Below are positions 34,543-43,087 of a stretch of DNA of 64,000 nucleotides, in pieces; positions within the stretch are counted from its first letter, which is position 1; each line of letters begins with the position of its first letter. Source of the stretch: an uncultured Dehalococcoidia bacterium (GTDB lineage: Bacteria; Chloroflexota; Dehalococcoidia; Lucifugimonadales; UBA3495); assembly GCA_958296385.1 (NCBI GenBank), contig OY282494.1:727416-791415 (forward strand), read 5' to 3'. The translations under genes were made by a program, and so were the position numbers. The notes under the pieces are model-generated. The model searched no databases and was not told where the DNA came from. It worked only from the letters and a program-made list of their open reading frames with translations.

Positions 34543-34794
34543 AGCGATAAGGTCACCCCCGTCCCCGGAAATCGGCAGGGCCGCCCAGCAGCTGACCAGG
34601 CAGGCCCGCGATTCGCGGTCCAGGTCATCCTGCAATTCGGCAAAGGGGTTGGGTATCCACGAGCCACCGTTGTCCGCGTCGCGGCCGTTCCAGCCCGACG
34701 GAACCCACATCTGCCGCAGCATATCCTCCATGTCGTGGACCCGGTTGTTGTGCGTCAACAGCCTGGTGAAAGCGGAGTATTGAACGCTGCTCAT
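34540..34794 (-). CDS. small hypothetical protein
   Basis: About 84 aa if started at the ATG at 34794 (MSSVQYSAFTRLL); the frame stays open to 34902 and the start is uncertain because the nearest GGGAGG site is 14 bases away. Tryptophan- and acidic-rich centre (MEDMLRQMWVPSGWNG, NPFAELQDDLDRES). No recognisable domain. It is read toward the 154-aa hypothetical gene, with 145 bases between. Evidence for expression is weak; the ordinary codon use and same-strand context are the only support. Confidence 0.35.
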   Translation of the reverse strand: MSSVQYSAFTRLLTHNNRVHDMEDMLRQMWVPSGWNGRDADNGGSWIPNPFAELQDDLDRESRACLVSCWAALPISGDGGDLIA

Positions 34795-34942
34795 AATGGT
34801 GTTAAACACCTCCCAAGTAGTGCTGCGATTGGCGAGCAGACGGGTTCGTTTGACTTGCAGCGCGCTGCGATGGTGGCAATCCAGCCGCGCCGTATGTCGC
34901 AAAGTTGGTTGAATTGATGAGTTGATTTGATTCGACCAGGCG

Positions 34943-35479
34943 TTAGCCGGATGCCGGCCGGTTGCGGCGCGTTGGCGATGCGCGCCGTGTCCGGCGGGCC
35001 GTTACGGCCGCCAGCCCCATCATGGGCTCCGGCTGTTCCATCCGAATGGCACGGGCCTGTTCCTCAAAATCGGCCGCGCTCTGAAAATCGTGGTACACCG
35101 AGGCAAACCGCACGTAGGCCACTTCGTCCAGCAGCCGCAGCCGTTCCAGCGCCATCCGCCCCAAGTCAAGCGACTTCACAACCCCGCTGCCGATGCGTTG
35201 CAGTTCGGCCTCCACGTCATCGGCCAGCCGGTCAAGCTCGCGCTGCGCAATCGGCCGCCGGGCGCAAGCCGCAGCAACCCCGGCCAGCAGCTTGTCCCGG
35301 CTGTAATCCTGCCGCCGCCCGTCGCGCTTATCCACCACCAGCGTGGGGATGCGCACCAGCTCCTGAGTGCTGAAACGATGGCCGCAGCCCAGGCACTCCC
35401 GCCGCCGCCGTATGCCGGATTCGGTTTCCCGCGAGTCGGTAACCTTGCTCTCGTTTGTTTCGCAGTTCGGGCATTTCAT
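34943..35479 (-). CDS. nrdR: transcriptional repressor NrdR
   Basis: 178 aa. NrdR senses dATP/ATP through its ATP-cone and represses ribonucleotide reductase genes. The N-terminal zinc ribbon is complete (MKCPNCETNESKVTDSRE, then RRECLGCGHRFSTQE), and the ATP-cone follows (LVVDKRDGRRQDYSRDKLL, ending near EVAYVRFASVYHDF). The C-terminal ~30 residues are Arg/Pro-rich and extra. Two NrdR-box-like sites lie 47-91 bases upstream of the ATG, suggesting autoregulation. The target nrdJ is 1.3 kb further along on the same strand. Confidence 0.95.
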   Translation of the reverse strand: MKCPNCETNESKVTDSRETESGIRRRRECLGCGHRFSTQELVRIPTLVVDKRDGRRQDYSRDKLLAGVAAACARRPIAQRELDRLADDVEAELQRIGSGVVKSLDLGRMALERLRLLDEVAYVRFASVYHDFQSAADFEEQARAIRMEQPEPMMGLAAVTARRTRRASPTRRNRPASG

Positions 35480-35525
35480 AGGTAAAATCCAATTTTGGTT
35501 GGTTTCTCAAATGTTTTTTGGAAAC

Positions 35526-35570
35526 GGCACATATAGTGCCTGGCAAGCCCAATGCCACAATTTGTTGTAG
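35526..35570 (-). promoter_or_regulatory. probable pair of NrdR boxes upstream of nrdR
   Basis: On the minus strand GGCACTATATGTGCC (35526-35540) closely fits the NrdR-box pattern CACnATATnnGTG, and a weaker CTACAACAAATTGTGG (35555-35570) follows. Their centres are about 30 bp apart, close to the three-turn spacing known for paired NrdR sites. Confidence 0.5.
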
Positions 35571-35658
35571 CGCGGATTATAGACCCCCTCTGGTTTGAGG
35601 GCTACACGCTAAACCACTTACGGCTTTTAAGCAATTTGCTCCGGGTCACTAGACCTAT

Positions 35659-35863
35659 CCCCTAATGTCATTCTGAGCGTAGCGAAGAATCTCGATGGCG
35701 TAGCAGCAGCGTTGCCCCCCAAATAACCGCACGACGGCGCGCTTTCCCCCTAATGTCATTCTGAGCGCAGCGTAGAATCTCGATAGCGTAGCAGCGGCGT
35801 TGTCCCCCAAAGTGTGCGCTGCCTCGTCGAGATTCTTCGCTGCGCTCAGAATGACAGGGCGGG
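35659..35863. repeat. dispersed hairpin (MITE-like) repeat, one partial and one full copy
   Basis: A partial copy (35659-35723) is followed by a full element (35747-35863). The full element starts CCCCTAATGTCATTCTGAGCG and ends with the inverted CGCTGCGCTCAGAATGACA, so it folds into a long hairpin. The same element, with the same centre (CCCTCAAAGTGTGC-like), occurs at 59670-59785. Confidence 0.85.
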
Positions 35864-35901
35864 AGATGAGCCCCCGGAACGGCGGCCATGTCCGGCGCAC
35901 C

Positions 35902-35933
35902 AACAAAAACGCCCCCTCCGTTGTGGAGGGGGC
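35902..35933 (-). terminator. intrinsic terminator of ftsZ
   Basis: On the minus strand GCCCCCTCC/GGAGGGGGC (9-bp stem, 5-base loop) is followed by GTTTTTG. It ends the rsmH-ftsA-ftsZ transcript. Confidence 0.9.
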
Positions 35934-35973
35934 GGCGCTTGGGCGGGGCCTGCGTTGCGCTTACCGGATGCCC

Positions 35974-37116
35974 CTATCGGTAAAAACCCCGGCGGTTCTG
36001 CCGGTGCTGCAAGAACGTCGGCAGCTCGTAGTCCCGGCGGTCGGGAACGTCCATCTCCCCAAGCAGCTTGGCGATGTCGTCCTCCGGCTGTTCCGACGCC
36101 TCCGGGAAGTCGGCCGCCACCATCGTCATCTTGACCTCGTCGTCCAGCCGCGCATCCCGGCTGGTGCCAAAGATGATGTTGGCGTTGGGGTCGGCCAGGT
36201 CTTCCACCACCTGGGCCGCCTCCTGCACTTCGTGCAGCGACATATTGCCCCCGCCGGTCAGCACGAACAGAATCCGCCGCGAACCCTCCAGCGAGATGTC
36301 CAGCATCGGGCTTTCCGTGCACTGCCGGGCGGCGTCCCGGGCCCGGCTGGCCCCCCGCCCCCGGCCAATCGCCAGCCAGGCTTGCCCGGCCCCGGTCAGG
36401 ATGGTCTTCACGTCGGCAAAGTCAACGTTAATCTCACCCGGCACCGTAACCACTTCGGCGATGGCCGTAATCCCCTGGTGCAGCACCGAGTCCGCCAGCT
36501 TCAGCGCATCCTCCCACGAGTAGGAATCGGATTGCTCTTCGTTGATGGCCAGCAGCCGGTCGTTGGGAATGACAATCATCGTGTCAACGTGGTCGCGCAG
36601 CCGCTCCAGGCCCTCTTGCGCGTTGCGGCGCCGGGTCTGCGCCTCAAAGCCAAAGGGACGGCTCACCACTGCGATGGTCAACGCCCCGGTTTCTTTGGCG
36701 ATTTGCGCCACCACCGGAGCCGCGCCCGTGCCGGTGCCGCCGCCCATTCCAACGGCGATGAACACCATGTCGGCGCCCCGCATGGCCTGCTCAATTTCGC
36801 CCCGGGATTCTTCGGCGGCCTGCCGGCCCAGTTCCGGCTGCGCTCCCGCGCCCAGCCCCCGCGTCAGGTTGCGCCCCAGCCCAATCCGGTAGTGCACGTC
36901 GCACCGCGACAGATGCTGCGCGTCGGTGTTCATTGCGTAGTACTCGACCACCGGCAGCTTTTCCTTATACATCCGGCTGACCGCGTTGGAGCCGCCGCCC
37001 CCGACCCCCGCCACCTTGATCAGCGGGACGCCGCGGCCGATTTCAGGAATCATGCCATCGTTTTCTTCAAAGCCGCCGGTTGGCTCCCAAGAGGCGGAGT
37101 TGTCGGGGAATATCAT
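35974..37116 (-). CDS. ftsZ: cell division GTPase FtsZ
   Basis: 380 aa. Tubulin homologue that forms the division ring. The N-terminal tail is short; IKVAGVGGGGSNAVSRM starts the GTPase fold, the tubulin signature GGGTGTG is at about 125-131, and the T7 loop NVDFADVKTIL is intact. The C-terminal peptide YELPTFLQHR resembles the conserved FtsA-binding tail. An AGGAGG site lies 9 bases before the ATG. It follows ftsA by 144 bases and ends at a strong terminator. No mur, ftsQ, ftsW or ftsI genes are adjacent. Confidence 0.96.
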   Translation of the reverse strand: MIFPDNSASWEPTGGFEENDGMIPEIGRGVPLIKVAGVGGGGSNAVSRMYKEKLPVVEYYAMNTDAQHLSRCDVHYRIGLGRNLTRGLGAGAQPELGRQAAEESRGEIEQAMRGADMVFIAVGMGGGTGTGAAPVVAQIAKETGALTIAVVSRPFGFEAQTRRRNAQEGLERLRDHVDTMIVIPNDRLLAINEEQSDSYSWEDALKLADSVLHQGITAIAEVVTVPGEINVDFADVKTILTGAGQAWLAIGRGRGASRARDAARQCTESPMLDISLEGSRRILFVLTGGGNMSLHEVQEAAQVVEDLADPNANIIFGTSRDARLDDEVKMTMVAADFPEASEQPEDDIAKLLGEMDVPDRRDYELPTFLQHRQNRRGFYR

Positions 37117-37229
37117 CGTGGTTGTTCCTCCTGCTGTTAGTTTGCAAAGTTCTGTGCCAAGTTCCGTAGGACGGTTTCCCGATGCGACGGTCTCTTGATG
37201 CAGTGGTTGATGCCGCGGTTTCTTTCCTT

Positions 37230-37253
37230 GATGCTAACCGGGATGCTAACCGG
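37230..37253. repeat. 12-bp perfect tandem repeat next to the ftsA stop codon
   Basis: Two identical copies of GATGCTAACCGG (37230-37241, 37242-37253), 7 bases beyond the ftsA stop. Confidence 0.8.
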
Positions 37254-37260
37254 CGGCGGG

Positions 37261-38535
37261 CTATTCGCCGGCTCCCTGGCGCGCCCCGGAGCGGGCGAAC
37301 GGACGCCGCAGCAGCGACCCCGGCGACCAGTTCCGGTCGCCATCTCCCCGGACGCGCCCCCGGTCGGGCTGGTTCCGGTGCTTTACCGCCCATTGCAGCA
37401 CGCCCAGCGCCGCCGCATACTCCGGCTGCCGCAGCGATTCCGGCAGCCCGGCGTACCACAGCGGCGCCCCAATCCGTACCTGCGTCCGCAGCCCCCGCGC
37501 CGTCATCTCCGCAAACCCCGGCATCCGCGACGCCCCCCCCGTCAGCACCACCCCGCCCCCCATTGGGGAGGTAATCTCCGCCCGCAAAAGCTCTTCCTGT
37601 ATCAACTTCAGCATCTGCAACGAGCGCAGATACAGCGGCTCGCAGATTTCCCGCCGGCTCACCACCCGTTTCGGGTGTACCTGCGTGGCCGGCAGGATAA
37701 TCTCATCGGTGGCCGGTATATCCTCCGGCAGCACGTGGCCGTACTCAATCTTCATCTCCTCGGCCATCTGAAACGGCGCCCGCAGCGCAATCGCCATGTC
37801 CCGCGTCAGCTGGTTCCCCCCCATCGGTACCACCGATGAGAAAAACGGCGTGCCATCCCGGTAGCAGGCGATGTTGATGGTGCCGGCGCCGATGTCAATG
37901 ACGATTACGCCCATCTCCCGCTCGTCGGCGGTCAGCACCCCCTCGCCGGAGGCCAGCGCGTGGGACACCAGCCCCTCTACCCGCAGCTTGGAGGTTTGCA
38001 GCGCGCGCACCATGTTGCCCAGCGGCACCGATTTGCCCCGCACCACGTGCGCCTCCAGTTGCAGCTCGTTGGTGTGCAGCCCCGTCGGATTCCGCACCCC
38101 GCTCATATCGTCCAGCCGGTAGCGCATCGGAATGATGTGCAGCACCTGTTCGCTCCGGCTGTCCACCTGCTGCTGCAATATCCCCGACGACCCGCCGATT
38201 AACGACCGCAGATGCTGCTCCGTCACCGTCAGCTGCTCGTTCTCCTGCCCCAGCAGTTCGCACGAGTTCTCGCTAATCAGATGGTCGCCGTTCACGACGG
38301 CAAAGAAATCGCTCACCGGGTTGCGCCCCATATAGCGCAGGCACTCGTTCAGGCTGTCCCGCACCGATTCCTTAACGTCGCCCAAATCGTCAATCGTGCC
38401 CTGCCGCACCCCGACCGCCGGCGCCGTGCCGGTGCCCAGCGGCTTAAGCTCCCCCTCCGGCCCCAAACGGGCCACAATCGAGAAAACCTTGCTGGTGCCA
38501 ATGTCAATGGCAGCGTAGATGGGTTCTCTGGCCAT
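37261..38535 (-). CDS. ftsA: cell division protein FtsA
   Basis: 424 aa actin-like ATPase that tethers FtsZ to the membrane. Actin-fold phosphate and adenosine motifs are AAIDIGTSKVFSIVA, VIDIGAGTINIACY and VVLTGGASRMPGF, and the SHS2-like 1C domain lies at about residues 85-165. The C-terminus is Arg/Pro-rich (LLRRPFARSGARQGAGE) and might act as the amphipathic membrane tail. An AGG-containing site precedes the ATG. It sits between rsmH and ftsZ. Confidence 0.94.
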   Translation of the reverse strand: MAREPIYAAIDIGTSKVFSIVARLGPEGELKPLGTGTAPAVGVRQGTIDDLGDVKESVRDSLNECLRYMGRNPVSDFFAVVNGDHLISENSCELLGQENEQLTVTEQHLRSLIGGSSGILQQQVDSRSEQVLHIIPMRYRLDDMSGVRNPTGLHTNELQLEAHVVRGKSVPLGNMVRALQTSKLRVEGLVSHALASGEGVLTADEREMGVIVIDIGAGTINIACYRDGTPFFSSVVPMGGNQLTRDMAIALRAPFQMAEEMKIEYGHVLPEDIPATDEIILPATQVHPKRVVSRREICEPLYLRSLQMLKLIQEELLRAEITSPMGGGVVLTGGASRMPGFAEMTARGLRTQVRIGAPLWYAGLPESLRQPEYAAALGVLQWAVKHRNQPDRGRVRGDGDRNWSPGSLLRRPFARSGARQGAGE

Positions 38536-38645
38536 ATTGCCTACCTTCTTATTGCTGATGAAATTTTTGGTGTTGAAATCGGTTGATACAGTCGGAGCGC
38601 CGGATTAATCGGATTACGATGGCACCGTCACAACCGCAGAGGTTT

Positions 38646-39728
38646 TCAGATTCGCTCGACCACCCGCAGCCGGGCGCTGCGGCTCCGGGGATTGGCCGCA
38701 ACTTCCGCCGCCGCCGGCCGCACCACCCGCCGCCGCACCGGACGCAGCGTTGGCTGATGTTCGCAAACGCACACCGGCAGCCCCGGCGGGCAGACGCACT
38801 GCGCCGATTGAACCTCGGCCCATTCCTTAACTATGCGGTCTTCCAGGCTGTGATAGCTAATCACCACGCAGCGGCCCCCCGGCGCCAGCAGCCCCGGCAC
38901 CGCGCGCAGCCCCTTGCTCAGATGATGCAGCTCCTCGTTAACCGCGATACGCAGCGCCTGAAACGTGCGCGTCGCCGGATGCCGCCCCCGTCGCGGCCCG
39001 CCTACCGCCCGCGCCACAATGCCGGCCAGCTGCCCGGTAGTAGCAACCGGCCGGCCGGACACGATGGCCCTGGCGATGGCCCGGCTGCGCCGCTCCTCGC
39101 CAAACTCGTAAATCAGATTCGCCAGCTCCCGCTCGTCCACGCCATTTACCAGGTCGGCCGCCGATGGCCCGCCGGTGTCATACCGCATATCCAGCGGCTC
39201 ATCCGCCTGGAACGATATGCCGTACCCGCCGCCCTGAATCTGGCGCGACGAAAACCCCAAGTCCAGCAAAATGCCAGCAACCCCGGCAACGCCGTGTGCT
39301 GCGGCAATGTCCGCCATATCCGAATAATTGCCGTGCACCGTAATTGCCCGCCCGCCATAACCTTCCAGCCGGCGACGCGCCACCGCCAGCGAGCGCGGAT
39401 CCCGGTCAATCCCCAGCGCCACGCCGTCCGGCCCCGACAACTCCAGCACCCGCAGCGTATGCCCCCCCTCGCCCAAAGTGCCATCCAGATAAACGCCGCC
39501 GCCGCGCACCGCCAGATACTCCATAGCCTCCGCCAACAGCACCGGCTGATGCAGCAACCGTTCCCCTGATTCGGCCCCGTCCCCGGATTCAGCCCCGTCC
39601 CCGGATTCGGCCCCGGCAGCGGCCCCGTCAACGGATGCAAACCGCAAACCGCAAACCGTCCGGCCCGGAGCCGACGGCCAAAGGCCCGGCGCCTGGCCGG
39701 CCAGGGTTGCGCTGATTGAGGCTGTCAT
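38646..39728 (-). CDS. rsmH: 16S rRNA (cytosine1402-N4)-methyltransferase RsmH (MraW)
   Basis: Predicted 360 aa from the ATG at 39728. The family core begins only at HQPVLLAEAMEYL (about residue 58), so the first ~55 residues are an extra segment containing a tandem Glu-Ser-Gly-Asp-Gly-Ala repeat; the true start is uncertain and no ribosome site is seen. SAM-binding LDGTLGEGGHTLRVLE, GILLDLGFSSRQI, DMRYD and VISYHSLEDRIVKEW are intact. It lies at the head of the rsmH-ftsA-ftsZ group, the relic of a dcw cluster; mraZ is absent. Confidence 0.92.
   Translation of the reverse strand: MTASISATLAGQAPGLWPSAPGRTVCGLRFASVDGAAAGAESGDGAESGDGAESGERLLHQPVLLAEAMEYLAVRGGGVYLDGTLGEGGHTLRVLELSGPDGVALGIDRDPRSLAVARRRLEGYGGRAITVHGNYSDMADIAAAHGVAGVAGILLDLGFSSRQIQGGGYGISFQADEPLDMRYDTGGPSAADLVNGVDERELANLIYEFGEERRSRAIARAIVSGRPVATTGQLAGIVARAVGGPRRGRHPATRTFQALRIAVNEELHHLSKGLRAVPGLLAPGGRCVVISYHSLEDRIVKEWAEVQSAQCVCPPGLPVCVCEHQPTLRPVRRRVVRPAAAEVAANPRSRSARLRVVERI
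39568..39621. repeat. 18-bp tandem repeat near the 5' end of rsmH
   Basis: Three copies of GATTCRGCCCCGTCCCCG (39568-39585, 39586-39603, 39604-39621), in frame, coding for the GDGAES repeats in the N-terminal extension of RsmH. Confidence 0.85.
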
Positions 39729-39886
39729 TATGTAACCGAAACTGTCCGTCGCTGGCAAAACATTCAACACGGCAAGCCGGCGCCAGGCCGGTTCGTCCAC
39801 TGGCGGCAATGTAGCAAAGCCGCCGCCCGCCCCGCCTACTATCAAAAACGCATAATTCAGCGATTTTTTTATATTTGACAGAAAAT

Positions 39887-39940
39887 CCCCCCTCCCAAAG
39901 ATACCCCGAGGGGGTCTGGGGGAAATCATTTCCCCCAGCG
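39887..39940. repeat. dispersed palindromic repeat, copy 2
   Basis: Core T-G5-AAAT-C-ATTT-C5-A at 39917-39937, with CCCTCCCAAAGATA and CCGAGGGGGTC before it, matching the copy at 23707-23760 through at least 45 bp including flanks. Confidence 0.85.
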
Positions 39941-40038
39941 GCCCCCCCTTGCGCCGCCCTGTCAAAACCCCCATCCTCCACCGCCATTCTGCGCGCGGCG
40001 GAGCATCTGCGCGCCGGGTTCCGTCAAATCGGCGAGTA

Positions 40039-40047
40039 TGCTATACT
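40039..40047 (+). promoter_or_regulatory. extended -10 promoter of tig
   Basis: TG-C-TATACT (40039-40047), an extended -10 element with only a weak -35; about 85 bases upstream of the tig start. Confidence 0.45.
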
Positions 40048-40132
40048 CAGGGCAATTTCCGGGCAGGCCGGCTGCGTCCGCCTTGTCCGGCGTTTGTTGT
40101 AATCCTGTCGGAGTTTGAGGAGTGTAGCGGCG

Positions 40133-41596
40133 TTGAAGGTCACCAGGGACAGCTCATCCCCCATCGAACTTACCCTCACGGTGGAAATGGAACCGACCGA
40201 CGAGAACCCCTTTATCGATCGGTCTTACCGGCGCACCGTTTCCCGCATCAACATCCCCGGCTTTCGCCGCGGCAAAGCCCCCCGTCACATCGTGGAAAGC
40301 ATGATTGGCCGCACCGCCCTGCTCCAGGAAGCCCTGGAGTTCATGGTGCCCGAAACCCTGGACCAGGTGCTGCGCGATGAGGACATCCAAGCCTTTGCCG
40401 AACCCAGCATCGAAGTAACCGAGCTGGAGCCGGTCTCGTTCACCGCCACCGTCCCCCTGGAACCCGACGTTGACCTGGGCGATTACCGGGCCATCCGCGT
40501 CGCGTCCGAATCCGCCGAGGTTGCCGATGAGGACATCGACGGCGTCCTGGAGCGCATCCGGCAGGAACAGGCCGTCTGGGAGCCGGTTGACCGCGCCGTC
40601 GTATTTGGCGACCGCCTCAACATCAACGTCCGCGGCACCATGGACGATGAAACGGTCGTTGAGGATGATGACGTCGAGTACGTTCCCGAAGCAGAGAACG
40701 TGCTGCCTTTCCCCGGTTTTGCCCCCCATCTGGTCGGCATGGTCGAAGAGGAAGAGCGGGATTTCGTCGTTACCATCCCCGAAGACTACCCCCGCGAACA
40801 GTACGCCGGCAAAGACGTCCAGTTCCGGGTTGAGCTGCTGTCCGTCAAGGAAAAAAACCTGCCCGAACTGGACGACGAATTCGCCAAGTCCGTCGGCGAT
40901 GGCTTTGACGACTTGGCCGCCCTCCGCGCCAACGTCACCGAGTCGCTAACCGCCCAGGCCGAATCCGCCGCCCGCAACCAGCTGGAACAGCAAAGCCTCG
41001 AAGCCCTGTGCGAAGCCGCCGTAGTCAACGCCTCACCCATCCTCTACGAACGCGAACTGGAAAACATCCAGGCCGAGCGCGACCGGATGCTGCGCCAGCA
41101 AAACCTTGACCTCACCACCTACCTCCGTTTCCTCGGCAAAACCCCCGACGAGTTCCGCGAAGAACTGCGCCCCAACGCCGAACGCCGCCTAACCGGCGCG
41201 CTGGTAATGCGCAAGCTGGCCGAACTCGAGGAAATTGAAATCTCCGACGAAGACGTGCAATCCGAATCCGACCGGCTTTTGGGCCTGTCCAGCGAGGGCG
41301 AGGAACAGGAAAATCTGGACAACCTCCGCGAATACCTCGGCATGGATTCCACCAGAGACAGCATCCGTTCCTCCCTCCACAGCCGCCGCATCATGGAACG
41401 CCTCACCGACATCACTCAGGGCAAGCTCGAATCCGACGATGACGATGATGAATCCGCCGATGATTCCGGCGCTGCGCCGTCCGAACCCGAACCCGGCGAC
41501 GAACCCACCGCCAGCATTGACGACTCTACTGACTCTGCCGACGACGGCGACGCAACTGCCGACACCGCAGCAGACGCCGCTGAACCGCGCGCCTAA
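40133..41596 (+). CDS. tig: trigger factor (ribosome-associated chaperone)
   Basis: Predicted 487 aa with a TTG start at 40133, chosen because the family begins 'MKVT' and GAGGAG lies 10 bases upstream; a TTG at 40115 is the alternative. The ribosome-docking signature appears as IPGFRRGKAPRHIVE. The PPIase-like domain (about 155-240) follows VFGDRLNINVRG, and the helical C-terminal chaperone domain spans about 250-440. The last ~45 residues are an acidic Asp/Glu/Ala tail (ESDDDDDESADDSG...), absent from E. coli TF. It heads tig-clpP-clpP-clpX. Confidence 0.94.
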   Translation: MKVTRDSSSPIELTLTVEMEPTDENPFIDRSYRRTVSRINIPGFRRGKAPRHIVESMIGRTALLQEALEFMVPETLDQVLRDEDIQAFAEPSIEVTELEPVSFTATVPLEPDVDLGDYRAIRVASESAEVADEDIDGVLERIRQEQAVWEPVDRAVVFGDRLNINVRGTMDDETVVEDDDVEYVPEAENVLPFPGFAPHLVGMVEEEERDFVVTIPEDYPREQYAGKDVQFRVELLSVKEKNLPELDDEFAKSVGDGFDDLAALRANVTESLTAQAESAARNQLEQQSLEALCEAAVVNASPILYERELENIQAERDRMLRQQNLDLTTYLRFLGKTPDEFREELRPNAERRLTGALVMRKLAELEEIEISDEDVQSESDRLLGLSSEGEEQENLDNLREYLGMDSTRDSIRSSLHSRRIMERLTDITQGKLESDDDDDESADDSGAAPSEPEPGDEPTASIDDSTDSADDGDATADTAADAAEPRA

Positions 41597-41629
41597 CGCA
41601 TAACCCCATTCCCCCTGGAGACCAACCCC

Positions 41630-42277
41630 ATGTCCCACCAACAAACCCCGTCCGGCATCGCCTTGCCCGCCAACGTGCTGCCCGGCATCATCCGCCCCAC
41701 CACCGAGGGCGAGCGCGCTTTCAACCCCTACTCCCTGCTCCTGCAAGCCCGCATCATCTACCTCGGCACCCCGGTTGACGACGACGTTTCCAACGCCGTC
41801 GTTTCCCAACTCCTCTACCTCGGCTGGGAAAACCCCGATGCCGACATCCACCTCTACATCAATTCCCCCGGCGGCTCCGTGCTGGACGGCATGGCCATTT
41901 ACGACACCATGCAGCTCATCAAGCCCGACGTGTCCACCGTCTGCCTCGGCAAGGCCGCCAGCATGGGCGCCGTGCTTTTGTCCGGCGGCACCAAAGGCAA
42001 ACGGTACTGCACCGCCAACTCCACCGTGCTGATTCACCAGGTAATGGGCGGCATCCAGGGTTCGGCCTCCGACATTGAAATCACCGCCCAGGAAATCCTG
42101 CGCCTGCGCCAGCGCCTGAACACCATCCTCGCCGAGAACTGCGACCAGCCCTTTGACAAGGTTTCCCGCGATTCCGACCGGGATTACTGGATGGACGCCG
42201 AATCCGCCGTAGAATACGGCATCGTTGACCACGTGCTTACCGAATTGCCGGACTTCCTGACCAAAAAAGCCGCCTGA
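41630..42277 (+). CDS. clpP: ATP-dependent Clp protease proteolytic subunit, copy 1
   Basis: 215 aa. Serine protease of the ClpXP/ClpAP barrel. Catalytic serine S111 ([11 protein letters not shown]) and histidine H136 ([11 protein letters not shown]) are present, with the expected aspartate in [17 protein letters not shown] lies 9 bases before the ATG. Followed 65 bases later by a second clpP, and the two are clearly paralogous, equal in length to within one residue. Paired ClpPs often form mixed rings; whether these do cannot be told. Confidence 0.95.
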   Translation: MSHQQTPSGIALPANVLPGIIRPTTEGERAFNPYSLLLQARIIYLGTPVDDDVSNAVVSQLLYLGWENPDADIHLYINSPGGSVLDGMAIYDTMQLIKPDVSTVCLGKAASMGAVLLSGGTKGKRYCTANSTVLIHQVMGGIQGSASDIEITAQEILRLRQRLNTILAENCDQPFDKVSRDSDRDYWMDAESAVEYGIVDHVLTELPDFLTKKAA

Positions 42278-42342
42278 CCCGGCGCCCAACCTACCCGCAG
42301 ACCCAACGCCACCTACCGGCGTCCCGCCCACAGGAGACCCCA

Positions 42343-42993
42343 ATGGTCACCCCTTTTCAAGATTCACCCCTGATGCTGCCCAGCAACATCGTCCCCATGG
42401 TCATCGAGTCCAGCCCACGCGGTGAGCGGGCCTTTGACATCTATTCCCTGCTCTTGCGCGAGCGCATCATCTACCTGGGCACCCCCATCACCGACCAGGT
42501 TGCCAACGTCATCATCGCCCAGCTGCTCTACCTGGAGCGTGAGGACCGCGACCGCGACATCAGCCTGTACATCAACAGCCCCGGGGGTTACATCGCATCC
42601 GGCCTGGCCATCCTGGACACCGTGAAACTCATCAACTCCCAGGTGTCCACCATCTGCGTCGGCACCGCCGCCAGCATGGCCACCGTCCTGCTCTCCAACG
42701 GCGCCAAAGGCAAGCGCTACTGCCTCCCCAACTCCACCGTCCATATGCACCAGCCCAACGTCGGCAGTTTCCAGGGCCAGGCCGCCGACATCGAAATCCA
42801 GGCCCGCGAAATCGTCCGACTCAAAGAACGCCTCAACAAAATCCTCGCCGAGGCCACCGGACAGCCCTTTGAAAAGATTGCCGACGACACCGACCGAGAT
42901 TTCTTTCTGACCGCAGATGAGGCCATTGAGTACGGCCTGGTTGACGAAATCCTCGGCGCGCCCATTGAGGAAACCACGGCCGAGGCCGCCTAG
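42343..42993 (+). CDS. clpP: ATP-dependent Clp protease proteolytic subunit, copy 2
   Basis: 216 aa. Catalytic serine S111 ([14 protein letters not shown]) and histidine H136 ([12 protein letters not shown]) align exactly with copy 1 and the [13 protein letters not shown] segment supplies the aspartate, so both copies look active. The HMHQP segment is the more typical ClpP sequence; copy 1 has LIHQVMGG. An AGGAG site lies 7 bases before the ATG. clpX follows. Confidence 0.95.
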   Translation: MVTPFQDSPLMLPSNIVPMVIESSPRGERAFDIYSLLLRERIIYLGTPITDQVANVIIAQLLYLEREDRDRDISLYINSPGGYIASGLAILDTVKLINSQVSTICVGTAASMATVLLSNGAKGKRYCLPNSTVHMHQPNVGSFQGQAADIEIQAREIVRLKERLNKILAEATGQPFEKIADDTDRDFFLTADEAIEYGLVDEILGAPIEETTAEAA

Positions 42994-43036
42994 CCCGCGC
43001 CCCCTCATTGACCGCCTAACCTGAGCGCGCCCCGCA

Positions 43037-43087
43037 ATGAGTTTCCCGCAATGCGTACCCCGGAATGAAATGAGTACCCCGGAATGA
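43037..43087 (+). CDS. possible 16-codon upstream reading frame before clpX
   Basis: ATG at 43037 opens a 16-codon frame that ends in a TGA overlapping the clpX ATG (ATGA). A second in-frame ATG at 43070 would give only 5 codons. There is no strong ribosome site, so a role in translational coupling is speculative; the region was created by a 19-bp tandem duplication. Confidence 0.25.
   Translation: MSFPQCVPRNEMSTPE

Larger units (their letters stand above)
35480..35973. other. 494-bp non-coding region between ftsZ and nrdR
   Basis: Contains the probable NrdR boxes (35526-35570), about 80 bp in which I see nothing (35580-35658), one and a half copies of the dispersed hairpin element (35659-35863) and the ftsZ terminator (35902-35933). 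Confidence 0.7.
39729..40132. other. 404-bp non-coding region between rsmH and tig
   Basis: Contains the second palindromic repeat (39887-39940), an AT-rich patch (about 39838-39885) that could hold the rsmH promoter but has no clear pair of boxes, and the extended -10 element of tig. No structured RNA is recognised. Confidence 0.6.

Noticed and set aside
35580-35658. tRNA or attachment-site remnant before the hairpin repeat
   Set aside because: The stretch contains short inverted bits but no acceptor stem, anticodon arm or T-loop; no integrase lies nearby apart from the housekeeping Xer.
35659-35863. CRISPR array
   Set aside because: There are only two direct copies and one inverted copy, with no regular spacers; it is a hairpin repeat element.
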